The notes: generated by a model not told the origin, from the letters alone. Counted from the stretch's first letter, positions 1 through 9,225 are shown. The stretch is DNA of 64,000 nucleotides from Bacteroidales bacterium (GCA_030532685.1 JAUNKN010000003.1:62001-126000); one strand, 5' to 3'. A program made the numbers and translations.

Positions 1-306
1 GATGTAAACTACATTTTCTGCACCGACGAGGAAATTCTCGATATCAATCGCCGCTACCTCCAGCATGACTATTATACCGATATCATCACTTTTGACTATT
101 CGGCCCGTGGTATTCTTTCGGGCGACCTCTACATTTCGCTCGAAACCGTAGCGAGCAATGCTGAGCTGTTCCGAAAAGACCCTAAAGAAGAGTTGGACCG
201 CGTCTTGATACATGGGGTGCTCCACCTCGTGGGAATCAACGACAAAGGCCCTGGAGAACGCGAGATTATGGAACAGGAGGAGAATAAAGCTCTGGCTTTG
301 AGATAA
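1..306 (+). CDS. ybeY: Endoribonuclease YbeY, C-terminal part (5' end outside window)
   Basis: The frame is open from base 1 to a TAA at 304-306 and gives about 101 residues. It carries the YbeY metal-site region HGVLHLVGINDKG, preceded by the family's SGDLYISLETV strand. YbeY is a zinc-dependent RNase of 16S rRNA maturation and ribosome quality control. The canonical motif is HGxLHLxGYDH; here the third histidine position reads N-D-K, which as far as I know is usual for Bacteroidetes homologues (family knowledge, not checked). The start codon and about a third of the protein lie left of the window. No mnmG follows, although it is a frequent neighbour in this phylum. Confidence 0.88.
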   Translation, partial: DVNYIFCTDEEILDINRRYLQHDYYTDIITFDYSARGILSGDLYISLETVASNAELFRKDPKEELDRVLIHGVLHLVGINDKGPGEREIMEQEENKALALR

Positions 307-902
307 TTTGAAGCCAATCGCCGACAAAATCTATATCGTTTTGGGCGTACGAAAATTTCTTTGTACACTTGCCCACATGAGGTGTTTTCTAAAAGTCTCA
401 TCGCACGAGAAAGGAATGAGGCAAATGGTTGATGAACATCGCCAAATAGATGGCCACTGCGGTGCTCTTGTCCTCCCTCTTCAGTGATATTGAAGGGTGA
501 GAGTGGCGTCTTTATGTCCGCACCCTATTGGCTGTATGGAGTACACCCTTTATCGGGCTATTGCTCACAAAAGCTCCCAAAGAGGACAGTCCTCAAGTCA
601 AGAAAAAACAACATCAAAAGCAGAAAATGATACGGGCGCAATTGTCATGGCTGTTAGGTTCATCGTGATCGCCTGCGTTGGAGGACTCTGTTTCTACATC
701 TATAACCGCAACGAACTCAAAAATCAAGAACACGAACAGGATTGAGTCGCAGTGCGTGCAGGGGAAAGTGTTGTGTTTACACACCACATTTTTCACTCTA
801 CACGACGAAAACTTACTTTATCTGCACACATCTATTAAAAAAGGGTGAAAGGCTTGGCCTTTCGCCCTTTGTGCTGTAATTTTGCACCCAAATACACCGA
901 CT
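307..902. other. Gene-poor gap between ybeY and topA
   Basis: No convincing gene is visible in this stretch of nearly 600 bases. A plus-strand frame at 497-745 (82 codons from a GTG, or from ATG 536) ends in a hydrophobic stretch followed by a charged tail, so a small membrane protein is conceivable. It has no recognised homology and no clear promoter. The right end holds the topA promoter and hairpin, listed separately. Confidence 0.5.
840..884 (+). promoter_or_regulatory. topA promoter embedded in a palindrome
   Basis: The -7 box TAATTTTG is at 877-884. A TTG lies at 854-856 with exactly 20 nt between, matching the Bacteroidetes promoter. The TTG forms the 3-nt loop of a 14-bp inverted repeat (840-853 with 857-870, one G.T pair). 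The predicted transcript leader is short, since the ATG chosen for topA is at 903. Confidence 0.7.
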
Positions 903-3302
903 ATGCAAAAGAACTTAGTGATTGTGGAGAGCCCCGCTAAGGCCAAGACCATTGAGAAATTCCTCGGGGAGGATTTTCGCGTCATGTCGAGCTATGGGCA
1001 TATCCGCGATTTAGAGAAGAAAGATTTTGGAGTAGACCTCAATAGTTTTCAGCCCAAATACGAAATACCCAAAGAAAAGGCCGCTGTGGTCAAGGATTTG
1101 AGAGCCGCGGCCAAGAAAGCCGAGACCATTTGGTTGGCTTCCGATGAAGACCGCGAGGGAGAAGCCATCAGTTGGCACCTGGCCGAAGTCTTGCAGCTCG
1201 ATCCTAAATCGGCACGTCGCATCGTGTTTCACGAAATCACGCAACCTGCCATTCTTCACGCCATTGAGCATCCGCGCACCATCGATCTCAATCTGGTAGA
1301 TGCTCAGCAAGCTCGCCGTGTGTTGGATCGTTTGGTGGGTTTCAAAATTAGCCCCGTCTTGTGGCGCAAGGTACGCCCCAGTCTTTCGGCTGGGCGTGTG
1401 CAGAGTGTTACGGTGCGGCTCATCGTAGAGCGCGAGCGCGAAATTCAGGCTTTCCAAAGTCAAAGCAGCTATCGTGTGGTGGCTCATTTTGCGCTCCCCG
1501 AAGGTAGCACGAAAAAGAGTAGTTTCAAGGCCGAGTTGAACCATCGATTTGACACGCAAGAGGAGGCCGAGGCTTTCCTGCGCCACTGTCAGAGCGCCGA
1601 CTTTAAGATAGCTACGATTGCCACCAAGCCTTCCAAGCGTTCGCCAGCGCCTCCCTTTACGACTTCTACTTTGCAGCAAGAGGCTGCGCGCAAATTGGGA
1701 TTCCCCGTAGCCACGACGATGCGTGTGGCACAGAGCCTTTACGAGAGTGGTCGCATCACCTACATGCGTACCGACTCGATGAACCTTTCGCAGCTCTGTC
1801 TTAATACGGCTGCCACGGCCATTGAGCAAACGATGGGCAAGGAGTACCACAAGCGTCGCAACTATACGACCAAATCCAAAGGGGCACAGGAGGCACACGA
1901 GGCTATTCGTCCCACCTACATCGACCAGCAGAAGATAGAGGGCACGAGCCAAGAAAAACGTCTGTACGACCTGATTTGGAAGCGCACGATCGCTTCGCAA
2001 ATGGCCGATGCCCAGCTCGAACGTACCACGGTGAGCATCGAAGTGAGTGGTAGCCAGCACAACTTCGTGGCCACGGGCGAGGTGATAAGGTTCGATGGCT
2101 TTCTGCGCGTGTACAGCGTGAGTCAAGAAGACGAGACGAACGAAAACGACGAAAGCGGTTTGCTTCCTCCCATGCAAGAAGGGCAGTCCTTGCTTCGCCA
2201 AGTGATTACGGCTCAGGAGCGTTTTTCTCAGCCTCCTGCCCGCTACAGCGAAGCCTCGCTCGTGAGCAAGCTCGAAGAATTGGGGATTGGTCGTCCTTCG
2301 ACCTATGCTCCTACGATTTCGACGATTCAACAGCGCGAATACGTGCGCAAGGGCGAAAGCGAAGGACAAATGCGCAACTATCGCTTCCTGAGCCTCGACC
2401 AGGAGCAACTCACCAATGAGCTGCGCAGCGAGCGCACGGGGAGCGACAAGGGCAAACTCGTGCCGACCGATACGGGCATCGTGGTCAATGATTTCCTCGT
2501 GCAGAGTTTTCCTGAAATTATGGACTACAATTTCACGGCCAATGTGGAACAGGACTTCGACCGTGTGGCCGAAGGCGACAAGCAATGGACACAGCTCATC
2601 AGCACCTTCTATCATCATCTCAACCCTCAAGTAGAGGGAGTCATGGCCGAGCGCAGCGAGAGCCGCGTGGGAGAACGCCAACTGGGTATTGACCCAGCCA
2701 CGGGGAAGGCTGTGAGTGTGAAAATTGGCCGTTTTGGCCCGATGGCTCAATTGGGCGGAGGCGAGGAGGAGGAAGCTCCACGTTTTGCCAAGCTTCAGCC
2801 CACACAAAGCATCACCACCATTACGCTCGAGGAAGCTCTCGACCTCTTCAAACTGCCTCGCACGTTGGGAGAGTTTGAAGGAAAAGAGGTAAAAGTCGGT
2901 GCAGGTCGCTTTGGCCCTTACGTGCAGCATGCTGGCAAATACGTGTCTATCCCCAAAGAGGACGACCCCATGACACTCGAATTGGAGCGGGCTGTTGCTC
3001 TCATTGAGGAAAAGCGTGCCAAGGAAGCTGCCAGCCATTTGGCCTCCTTTGCCGAAGAGCCCGAGCTCGAAGTGCGTGCAGGTCGCTGGGGGCCTTACAT
3101 CATTTACAAGGGAGCTAACTATAAAATCCCCAAGGCACAGCACGATAAGGCGGCACAGCTTACTTTGGCGGAATGTATGAACATTGTCAAGGCCGAAGGC
3201 GAAAAGCCTGCCCGAGGCAAAGCGACAGCCGCCAGCAAGAAAACCACGACCAAGAAAGCTGCTGCCAAGAAAACGACAGCTTCTAAAAAGAGCGAAGCAT
3301 GA
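903..3302 (+). CDS. topA: DNA topoisomerase I (type IA)
   Basis: A 799-residue type IA topoisomerase that relaxes negative supercoils by a single-strand break through a 5'-phosphotyrosine. The N-terminal Toprim domain starts VIVESPAKAKTIEKFL and contains DEDREGEA near residue 85. The catalytic Tyr287 lies in SGRITYMRTDS. The C-terminus has no zinc-finger cysteines; it carries GRFGPY/GRWGPY-type topoisomerase C-terminal repeats (about residues 600-760) and ends in a Lys/Ala-rich tail that should bind DNA nonspecifically. The frame is open upstream to a TTG at 882, but that codon is inside the -7 box, so ATG 903 is preferred. The stop overlaps the aroK start (ATGA), suggesting coupling. Confidence 0.96.
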   Translation: MQKNLVIVESPAKAKTIEKFLGEDFRVMSSYGHIRDLEKKDFGVDLNSFQPKYEIPKEKAAVVKDLRAAAKKAETIWLASDEDREGEAISWHLAEVLQLDPKSARRIVFHEITQPAILHAIEHPRTIDLNLVDAQQARRVLDRLVGFKISPVLWRKVRPSLSAGRVQSVTVRLIVEREREIQAFQSQSSYRVVAHFALPEGSTKKSSFKAELNHRFDTQEEAEAFLRHCQSADFKIATIATKPSKRSPAPPFTTSTLQQEAARKLGFPVATTMRVAQSLYESGRITYMRTDSMNLSQLCLNTAATAIEQTMGKEYHKRRNYTTKSKGAQEAHEAIRPTYIDQQKIEGTSQEKRLYDLIWKRTIASQMADAQLERTTVSIEVSGSQHNFVATGEVIRFDGFLRVYSVSQEDETNENDESGLLPPMQEGQSLLRQVITAQERFSQPPARYSEASLVSKLEELGIGRPSTYAPTISTIQQREYVRKGESEGQMRNYRFLSLDQEQLTNELRSERTGSDKGKLVPTDTGIVVNDFLVQSFPEIMDYNFTANVEQDFDRVAEGDKQWTQLISTFYHHLNPQVEGVMAERSESRVGERQLGIDPATGKAVSVKIGRFGPMAQLGGGEEEEAPRFAKLQPTQSITTITLEEALDLFKLPRTLGEFEGKEVKVGAGRFGPYVQHAGKYVSIPKEDDPMTLELERAVALIEEKRAKEAASHLASFAEEPELEVRAGRWGPYIIYKGANYKIPKAQHDKAAQLTLAECMNIVKAEGEKPARGKATAASKKTTTKKAAAKKTTASKKSEA

Positions 3303-3832
3303 AGAGCATCATTCTGATTGGCTATATGTGTGTCGGAAAGACGACCATTGGAAAAGCATTGGCCAAAGAATTAGGGCGCACGTTTTACGACCTGGATTGG
3401 TACATCGAAACGCGCTTCCGTAAGAAAGTACCTCAAATCTTTGCCGAGGAAGGAGAGGCACGCTTTCGCGAAATGGAACGTTCTATGCTGCACGAAGTGG
3501 CGGAATTTGACAACATTGTCCTCTCTTGTGGAGGAGGTACCCCTCGCTTCTTTGACAACATGGACTATATGAACAGTGTGGGGCACACCTTCTATCTGCA
3601 AGCCTCTCCCAATACCATTTGTGCGCATCTGGCCATGAGTAAAGGGGAGCGTCCACTGCTCGAAGGTCTACAAGGAGAAGCCTTGGAAGCACATGTTACG
3701 CAGCAAATCCAAGAGCGTTCTCCCTTCTATGAGTGTGCCCAGCATTGCATCAATGTCGATATTCTGGATAGCTTCGACCGCGTCAAGGATGTGGTCGAAA
3801 TGATCAAGGAGAAGCTGCCCACGGAGGAGTGA
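3299..3832 (+). CDS. aroK: Shikimate kinase
   Basis: A 177-residue P-loop kinase that phosphorylates shikimate at the 3-hydroxyl in the chorismate pathway. The Walker A motif GYMCVGKT spans residues 8-15. The DLDWYIE segment provides the shikimate-binding Asp, CGGGTP is the central glycine-rich loop, and the lid follows with KGERPLL (conserved Arg). Length is normal for the family. It overlaps the topA stop by four bases and is probably co-transcribed with it. Confidence 0.95.
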   Translation: MKSIILIGYMCVGKTTIGKALAKELGRTFYDLDWYIETRFRKKVPQIFAEEGEARFREMERSMLHEVAEFDNIVLSCGGGTPRFFDNMDYMNSVGHTFYLQASPNTICAHLAMSKGERPLLEGLQGEALEAHVTQQIQERSPFYECAQHCINVDILDSFDRVKDVVEMIKEKLPTEE

Positions 3833-3895
3833 GTCTCTTTCCGTTTCCATTCTATTTATAACCGCTCTTGTTCCTGACGTACAGAGAAAGAGCGA

Positions 3896-3903
3896 TATCT
3901 TTG
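3896..3903 (+). promoter_or_regulatory. speA promoter -7 box
   Basis: TATCTTTG fits TAnnTTTG and sits 40 nt upstream of the speA ATG. No clean TTG is present at -33, so strength is uncertain. Confidence 0.5.
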
Positions 3904-3943
3904 CTAAAGACAAAGCCAACGATAAAATAAGCAAACCATCAAC

Positions 3944-5836
3944 ATGAGAAAATGGCGCATTGAAGACTCCGAAGAGCTCTACAACATCAAGGGCTGGGGG
4001 GTGAACTACTTTGGTATCAACGACCAAGGTCATGCCTACGTACGTCCACGCAAGGACGATATCCAAGTGGATCTGCATGAGGTGGTGCGGGAACTGGACA
4101 ATCGCGACATTCCTGCCCCCGTTCTTTTGCGCTTTCCCGATATACTTGACAATCGCATTCAGAAAACGGCAGGTTGCTTCGAGCGTGCCGAGAAGGAATA
4201 TGACTATCAGGGCGAGCACTTCATTATCTATCCCATTAAAGTCAATCAGATGCGTCCCGTGGTGGAGGAAATTATTTCTCACGGGAAGAAGTATAATCTG
4301 GGGTTGGAATGTGGGTCGAAGCCCGAACTGCATGCCGTTTTGGCTACCAATATGGATTCCGACAGCGTCATCGTTTGCAACGGCCATAAGGACCAAAACT
4401 TTATCGAGTTGGCTTTGCTGGCTCAGAAGATGGGAAAGCGTGTTTTTCTCGTCATCGAGAAGTTGCCAGAGCTGGAAATCATAGCTCGTACTGCCGAAAA
4501 AATGGGCGTGTGTCCCAACCTTGGTGTGCGCATCAAGTTGGCTTCTCGAGCCACAGGGAAGTGGGAAAGCTCAGGAGGCGATGCCTCAAAATTTGGTCTC
4601 AATAGCGCCGAACTTCTCACGGCGCTCACGCGTCTTGAAGAATTGGGATTGCAAGATTGCCTTCGTCTCATTCACTTCCACATCGGTAGCCAGATTCCCA
4701 AAATTCGTCTCATCAGTATCGCGTTGCGCGAAATGGCGCAATACTACGTGCAGCTGCGTAAGATGGGCTTTAACATCGAATTTGTCGACTGTGGAGGCGG
4801 TTTGGGCGTGGACTACGACGGTACGCGCTCGTCCAACTCCGAAAGCTCGGTGAACTATTCGGTGCAGGAATATGTGAACGACATCGTTTATACTCTGGCC
4901 GAGGCGGCCAATAAGAACGACATTCCGCATCCCAACATCATTACAGAGGGAGGACGTTCGCTCACGGCTCACCATGCCGTGCTCATTCTCGAAGTGCTCG
5001 AGACCTCTGATATTCCACACATGCCTGAGGATTTTACTCCGACGGAGGAAGACCACAAGCATGTGCACGACCTCAATGATATTTGGGAGAAAATCTCTAC
5101 GCGCTCGATGATAGAGGATTGGCACGATGCTGAGGATATTCGAGAGGAAGCCCTCGACCTTTTCCGTCACGGTCTTATCGATTTGCGCACCCGAGCCCAA
5201 ATCGAAAGCCTCTATTGGAGCATCTGTTCGGAGGTAGCTGCTTTGGCACACAACATGAAGCACGCTCCCGATGAATTGAGAAAGCTCGATAAGATGATGT
5301 CGGAAAAGTACTTCTGCAACTTCTCCCTTTTCCAATCGCTCCCCGACTCTTGGGCTCTCGACCAGCTTTTCCCCGTCATGCCCATTCAGCGTCTGGATGA
5401 GCGTCCCACACACAACGCCACCATTCAAGATATCTCCTGCGATTCGGACGGGAAAATCTCGACTTACGTCAATTACAACCAACAGCTTAGCTCTGTTCCC
5501 CTGCACACTTTCCGCGAGGGCGAGAAGTATTATATTGGTGTATTCCTCGTAGGTGCCTATCAGGAGATATTGGGCAATATGCACAACCTCTTTGGCGATA
5601 CCAACGCCGTACACATTTCTGTGGGTCAAGAGGGCTATAGCATTGATAAAACCATCGACGGAGAAACTGTAGCCGATGTGCTCGAATATGTACAGTACGA
5701 CCCCAAACGCCTCGTGCGTCGCCTCGAAACTTGGGTGACGCGTGCCACGGCCGAAGGAAAGATTACAATCGAGGAGGGCAAAGAGTTCATCTCTACCTAT
5801 CGTGCAGGCCTTTATGGCTACACGTATTTGGAATGA
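3944..5836 (+). CDS. speA: Biosynthetic arginine decarboxylase
   Basis: A 630-residue PLP enzyme of the alanine-racemase fold type, converting arginine to agmatine and CO2 as the first step of agmatine-derived polyamine synthesis. The PLP lysine is Lys99 in YPIKVNQ. HFHIGSQ and VDCGGGLGVDYDG are the barrel motifs typical of SpeA; the length matches the family and distinguishes it from the shorter diaminopimelate and carboxynorspermidine decarboxylases. ATG 3944 follows a -7 box and gives the family N-terminus RKWRIEDSEELYNIKGWG. A strong terminator follows. Confidence 0.96.
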   Translation: MRKWRIEDSEELYNIKGWGVNYFGINDQGHAYVRPRKDDIQVDLHEVVRELDNRDIPAPVLLRFPDILDNRIQKTAGCFERAEKEYDYQGEHFIIYPIKVNQMRPVVEEIISHGKKYNLGLECGSKPELHAVLATNMDSDSVIVCNGHKDQNFIELALLAQKMGKRVFLVIEKLPELEIIARTAEKMGVCPNLGVRIKLASRATGKWESSGGDASKFGLNSAELLTALTRLEELGLQDCLRLIHFHIGSQIPKIRLISIALREMAQYYVQLRKMGFNIEFVDCGGGLGVDYDGTRSSNSESSVNYSVQEYVNDIVYTLAEAANKNDIPHPNIITEGGRSLTAHHAVLILEVLETSDIPHMPEDFTPTEEDHKHVHDLNDIWEKISTRSMIEDWHDAEDIREEALDLFRHGLIDLRTRAQIESLYWSICSEVAALAHNMKHAPDELRKLDKMMSEKYFCNFSLFQSLPDSWALDQLFPVMPIQRLDERPTHNATIQDISCDSDGKISTYVNYNQQLSSVPLHTFREGEKYYIGVFLVGAYQEILGNMHNLFGDTNAVHISVGQEGYSIDKTIDGETVADVLEYVQYDPKRLVRRLETWVTRATAEGKITIEEGKEFISTYRAGLYGYTYLE

Positions 5837-5865
5837 TTTCTTCCCTCTTGTTGCGATGTCTTAAA

Positions 5866-5900
5866 GGAGAACGAAACCACAGAGTTTCGTTCTCCTTTTT
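5866..5900 (+). terminator. Rho-independent terminator after speA
   Basis: A perfect 12-bp stem (5866-5877 with 5884-5895), 6-nt loop, followed by TTTTT; an AAA/TTT extension lengthens the stem. Confidence 0.9.
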
Positions 5901-5932
5901 CTGCGTTTTCCTCTTTGAAGATAACCATAAGA

Positions 5933-5968
5933 AACCGCCTCGAAACGCACAAACGTTTCGAGGCGGTT
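5933..5968 (-). terminator. Terminator for the threonine dehydrogenase gene
   Basis: A perfect 15-bp stem (5933-5947 with 5954-5968) and 6-nt loop. Read on the minus strand it is followed by a T-rich stretch (TTTCTTATGGTTAT), so it most likely ends the minus-strand gene starting at 7037. Confidence 0.75.
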
Positions 5969-6080
5969 CCAAATATTTACAGGGTGGTGGCTTTGCCATC
6001 TTCCCTCCTTTGCTGAGGGAGGAGGAATTGGCGTTTTTTTGTGGAGACGAGCCACCGCAATCCCAGCGATGACGAGCGAT

Positions 6081-7037
6081 TTATCCCTTCAAGCGAGGAG
6101 TGAGTTGGGCGAGCATATCGGTGGTCATGGCATCCAAGTCGTATTTTGGCACCCAATCCCATTCCTGACGAGCGGCAGTGTCGTCGATGCTGTCGGGCCA
6201 AGAGTTGGCGATGCTCTGCTTGAGGGCATCCACCTGATAGCTCATTTTGAAGTCAGGACGTTGCTTCTTGATCGCGGCAAAGATTTCTTCGGGATCGAAG
6301 CTCATGGCAGCTATGTTGAAGCCATTGCGGTGCACGAGGCGCGAGGCATCGGCCTCCATGAGGTTTACGCAAGCATCGAGAGCGTCGGGCATGTACATCA
6401 TGTCCATATAGGTGCCAGCACCGATGGGACAAACAAATTCCTCGCCACGCACGGCCGCATAGTAGATGTCTACGGCATAGTCGGTTGTACCGCCGCCAGG
6501 AGGCGTCACATAGCTGATGAGGCCGGGGAAGCGCACCGAGCGAGTGTCCACGCCATACTTGTTGCAATAGTAGTCCGAGAGGAGCTCGGTCGTCACCTTC
6601 GTTACACCATAGATGGTGCGAGGGCGCATGATGGTGTCCTGGGGTGTCTTGACGGCAGGAGTGTCGGGACCGAAGGCGGCAATGCTCGAAGGAGTCATTA
6701 CGGCACAGCCCTGCTCGCGTGCAACCTCGAGCACATTGAGCAAGCCATCGATACCGATGTGCCAAGCCAGTTGAGGCTTTTGCTCGGCCACCACCGAAAG
6801 CAAGGCCGCAAGGTTGTAGATGGCATCGATGCTGTGCTTCTTGACCACAGCAGTGAGCACTTCCCCATTGGTCACGTCGCACACCTCGGCAGGTCCCGTC
6901 TCGAGGAGCTCGCCTTTGGGTTCGGCTCCAGGAATGTATCCTGCCACCACATTTTCATTGCCGTAGATGCTACGGAGTTTCATGGTGAGTTCAGAACCGA
7001 TTTGTCCTGTCGCACCAATCACCAAGATTTTCTTCAT
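6081..7037 (-). CDS. L-threonine 3-dehydrogenase, SDR/epimerase-type
   Basis: A 318-residue extended short-chain dehydrogenase. The Rossmann motif GATGQIG is at residues 8-14, Ser117 sits in TPSSIAAFG, and Tyr143/Lys147 form the YxxxK pair in IYGVTK. This subgroup, epimerase-like in sequence, is known to oxidise L-threonine to 2-amino-3-ketobutyrate with NAD. Its divergent neighbour is kbl, whose enzyme cleaves that product, which strongly supports the assignment over a nucleotide-sugar epimerase. ATG 7037 gives the exact Rossmann N-terminus. Confidence 0.88.
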   Translation of the reverse strand: MKKILVIGATGQIGSELTMKLRSIYGNENVVAGYIPGAEPKGELLETGPAEVCDVTNGEVLTAVVKKHSIDAIYNLAALLSVVAEQKPQLAWHIGIDGLLNVLEVAREQGCAVMTPSSIAAFGPDTPAVKTPQDTIMRPRTIYGVTKVTTELLSDYYCNKYGVDTRSVRFPGLISYVTPPGGGTTDYAVDIYYAAVRGEEFVCPIGAGTYMDMMYMPDALDACVNLMEADASRLVHRNGFNIAAMSFDPEEIFAAIKKQRPDFKMSYQVDALKQSIANSWPDSIDDTAARQEWDWVPKYDLDAMTTDMLAQLTPRLKG

Positions 7038-7140
7038 ACGTCCTTGTTGCTTGTAGAGCTGTTTTAGAGGAATTTTATTTGTGCGCTATGGTCTGCTCGC
7101 TGGCGAGCTTTTTGCATGGCGCGGGTCTCAAATGTGTGGG

Positions 7141-7148
7141 CAAAGTTA
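7141..7148 (-). promoter_or_regulatory. -7 box for the threonine dehydrogenase gene
   Basis: On the minus strand the sequence reads TAACTTTG, about 100 nt upstream of ATG 7037. The same octamer serves kbl at 7306-7313, so the 388-bp gap holds mirrored promoters and leaders and no gene. Confidence 0.55.
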
Positions 7149-7305
7149 CACCACGTAGAGGGATTGACAAAAGTTTTCTATCCCTTTTTTTGAGCAATCT
7201 GTTGCGCTTTTATTTTTATGCAAAAAGCAATCGTAAAACGCCCGTTTATCGGTGCTTAGGTGGCACTTTTTATGCAAAAAAACGCAGCGAATGCAGATTT
7301 TCCAC

Positions 7306-7313
7306 TAACTTTG
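7306..7313 (+). promoter_or_regulatory. -7 box for kbl
   Basis: TAACTTTG matches TAnnTTTG and lies about 110 nt upstream of the kbl ATG. The sequence around it is A/T-rich with two TTTTTATGC-like stretches. Confidence 0.55.
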
Positions 7314-7425
7314 CTCCCGAGAGTCAGTGCTGCGTCTTGCCTGTGGAGCTTTGCTCGAAAGTGAGAGGGAGGCTGACGCTTTAGCTCGTTCAAAATAACA
7401 ATCCCTTATACCTATTCCTATCACC

Positions 7426-8613
7426 ATGTACGGCAAATTTCAACAACATCTCCAAGCCGAGCTGGCTGCTATCGAAGAAGCAGGCCTTTACAAGCGCGAA
7501 CGACTCATCACCAGCCCTCAGCAGGCCGAAATCAGTGTAGGCGGCAGCTCCGTGCTCAACTTCTGTGCCAACAACTATTTGGGACTTTCCAACCATCCTC
7601 GTCTCATTGAGGCGGCCAAAAAGGCCATGGACGAGCGCGGCTACGGTATGTCGAGCGTGCGATTCATTTGTGGCACACAGGATATGCACAAGGATTTGGA
7701 AGCCGCTGTGAGCCGTTTTTTCAAAACGGACGATGCCATTCTTTATGCCGCTTGCTTCGATGCCAACGGTGGTGTGTTTGAACCACTGCTCACGGCCGAC
7801 GACGCCATCATCTCCGATGCCCTCAATCATGCCTCTATTATCGACGGTGTGCGCCTGTGCAAGGCTAAGCGCTATCGTTATGCCAATGCTGATATGGAGG
7901 ATCTCGAGCGTCAGCTGCAAGCCGCCCAAGAGCAACGTTTCCGCATCATCGTGACCGACGGTGTGTTCTCGATGGATGGCAATGTGGCTCCATTGGACAA
8001 GATTTGTGATTTGGCCGAGAAATACGATGCTCTCGTCATGGTCGACGAAAGTCACTCAGCAGGCGTGGTGGGAGCTACGGGCCGTGGCGTATCGGAGTTT
8101 TTCCAAACCTATGGTCGTGTAGACATCTATACCGGAACCTTCGGCAAAGCCTTTGGTGGTGCGGTGGGTGGTTTCACTACGGGCCGCCAAGAAATCATCG
8201 ATATGCTGCGCCAGCGCTCTCGGCCCTATCTCTTCTCCAATAGCATCCCCCCCTCGGTCGTAGGAGCTGCTATCGAAACTTTCCGCATTCTCGACGAGAG
8301 CAACGACTTGCACGACCAACTTGTGCAGAACGTAGACTACTTCCGCACGAAGATGCTGGCTGCAGGCTTCGACATCAAGCCCACACAGAGCGCCATTTGC
8401 GCCGTGATGCTCTACGATGCTAAGCTCTCTCAAGACTATGCTGCACGCTTGCAGGAAGAAGGCATCTACGTGACGGGATTCTATTATCCCGTTGTGCCCA
8501 AGGGCGAGGCGCGCATTCGTGTGCAAATCTCTGCTGGTCACAATCGCGAGCAGCTCGACCGCTGCATTGCTGCCTTCGTCAAGGTAGGCAAGGAGCTGGG
8601 TGTGTTGAAATAA
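7426..8613 (+). CDS. kbl: 2-amino-3-ketobutyrate coenzyme A ligase (glycine C-acetyltransferase)
   Basis: A 395-residue PLP enzyme of the alpha-oxoamine synthase family. The PLP lysine is Lys241 in TGTFGKAFGG; the cofactor-binding DESHSAG and the N-terminal NFCANNYLGL are characteristic. It splits 2-amino-3-ketobutyrate with CoA into glycine and acetyl-CoA. The family also contains BioF and serine palmitoyltransferase, but the adjacent threonine dehydrogenase makes threonine breakdown the most likely role. Confidence 0.9.
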   Translation: MYGKFQQHLQAELAAIEEAGLYKRERLITSPQQAEISVGGSSVLNFCANNYLGLSNHPRLIEAAKKAMDERGYGMSSVRFICGTQDMHKDLEAAVSRFFKTDDAILYAACFDANGGVFEPLLTADDAIISDALNHASIIDGVRLCKAKRYRYANADMEDLERQLQAAQEQRFRIIVTDGVFSMDGNVAPLDKICDLAEKYDALVMVDESHSAGVVGATGRGVSEFFQTYGRVDIYTGTFGKAFGGAVGGFTTGRQEIIDMLRQRSRPYLFSNSIPPSVVGAAIETFRILDESNDLHDQLVQNVDYFRTKMLAAGFDIKPTQSAICAVMLYDAKLSQDYAARLQEEGIYVTGFYYPVVPKGEARIRVQISAGHNREQLDRCIAAFVKVGKELGVLK

Positions 8614-8632
8614 ACCCTCGCACGGTTGGCAA

Positions 8633-8704
8633 AATCGAACATCCCCCACTGCTACTGCACAGCCCAATAGGCTTGCGGTAGCAGTGGGGGATGTTCGATT
8701 CTTT
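8633..8704. terminator. Long bidirectional terminator after kbl
   Basis: A perfect 23-bp stem (8633-8655 with 8678-8700) with CTTTT on the plus side and a TTTT on the minus side, placed between converging genes. Confidence 0.85.
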
Positions 8705-8732
8705 TAGGGCAGTTCGCTTCGGTGCCAAACCG

Positions 8733-9086
8733 TCATAGACGGCGCAACCATGAGCGGCCAGCATTGGTCGAGTATTGAAGTCCCCGAGAGGTGTCGGCCA
8801 GGAGTTGCGCACCGCCATCTTGGAGAGCATAAAATTCAGCTCCGCCTATGGTGTTGTTTTGTGCCCGACACACCCAAGAGTATCCCGCATTGGTCGAGAC
8901 ATACACTCCCTTGCTGCTCACGGCCAATAGTTCCTTGCCCCACAGCAAGAGGTCACGCCACTCTCCATAACTGGGATTAGGGCAACGCGTGAGCCACGAT
9001 CGACCACCGTTCGCAGAATACTCTATGGTATTTTTCGACGAATTGATACGCAGTAGCTCACGTCCGAGAGGGATAAGTTGAGGCAT
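8733..9086 (-). CDS. Small Asp-box (BNR-type) repeat protein
   Basis: A 117-residue protein with three Asp-box-like motifs, YSANGGRSW, VSTNAGYSW and YSTNAGRSW, each followed by a basic residue and spaced about 35-45 residues apart. Asp boxes (SxDxGxxW) usually mark beta-propeller blades of sialidases and related proteins, but three repeats cannot make a propeller, so this may be a fragment or an oligomerising piece. There is no signal peptide. Function is unknown. Two small ORFs lie directly upstream on the same strand. Confidence 0.6.
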   Translation of the reverse strand: MPQLIPLGRELLRINSSKNTIEYSANGGRSWLTRCPNPSYGEWRDLLLWGKELLAVSSKGVYVSTNAGYSWVCRAQNNTIGGAEFYALQDGGAQLLADTSRGLQYSTNAGRSWLRRL

Positions 9087-9094
9087 AACGACAA

Positions 9095-9190
9095 CTATTG
9101 TTCGTCGTCGCCATCCATCGCATCTTGTACATTTTCGATCACTTCGCTCACGGCGGAAGCAATCTCACCAATAGTATCTAACCAGCTCAT
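9095..9190 (-). CDS. Small acidic protein (31 aa), candidate
   Basis: ATG at 9190 and TAG at 9095-9097 encode a 31-residue peptide beginning MSWLDTIGEI and ending DAMDGDDEQ. The middle (EIASAVSEVIENV) could form an amphipathic helix and the C-terminus is strongly acidic. It ends 8 nt before the Asp-box gene starts and follows another small ORF on the same strand, so the three could be one transcript. No ribosome site is clear and no family is recognised. Confidence 0.4.
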   Translation of the reverse strand: MSWLDTIGEIASAVSEVIENVQDAMDGDDEQ

Positions 9191-9225
9191 AAGTTTTGAC
9201 GAATAAATGGGTTTGACAAAAGTAG

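Noticed and set aside
497..745. 82-codon ORF between ybeY and topA as a gene
   Set aside because: GTG start, no promoter or recognised homology, and only a short hydrophobic stretch; left as a note in the gap description.
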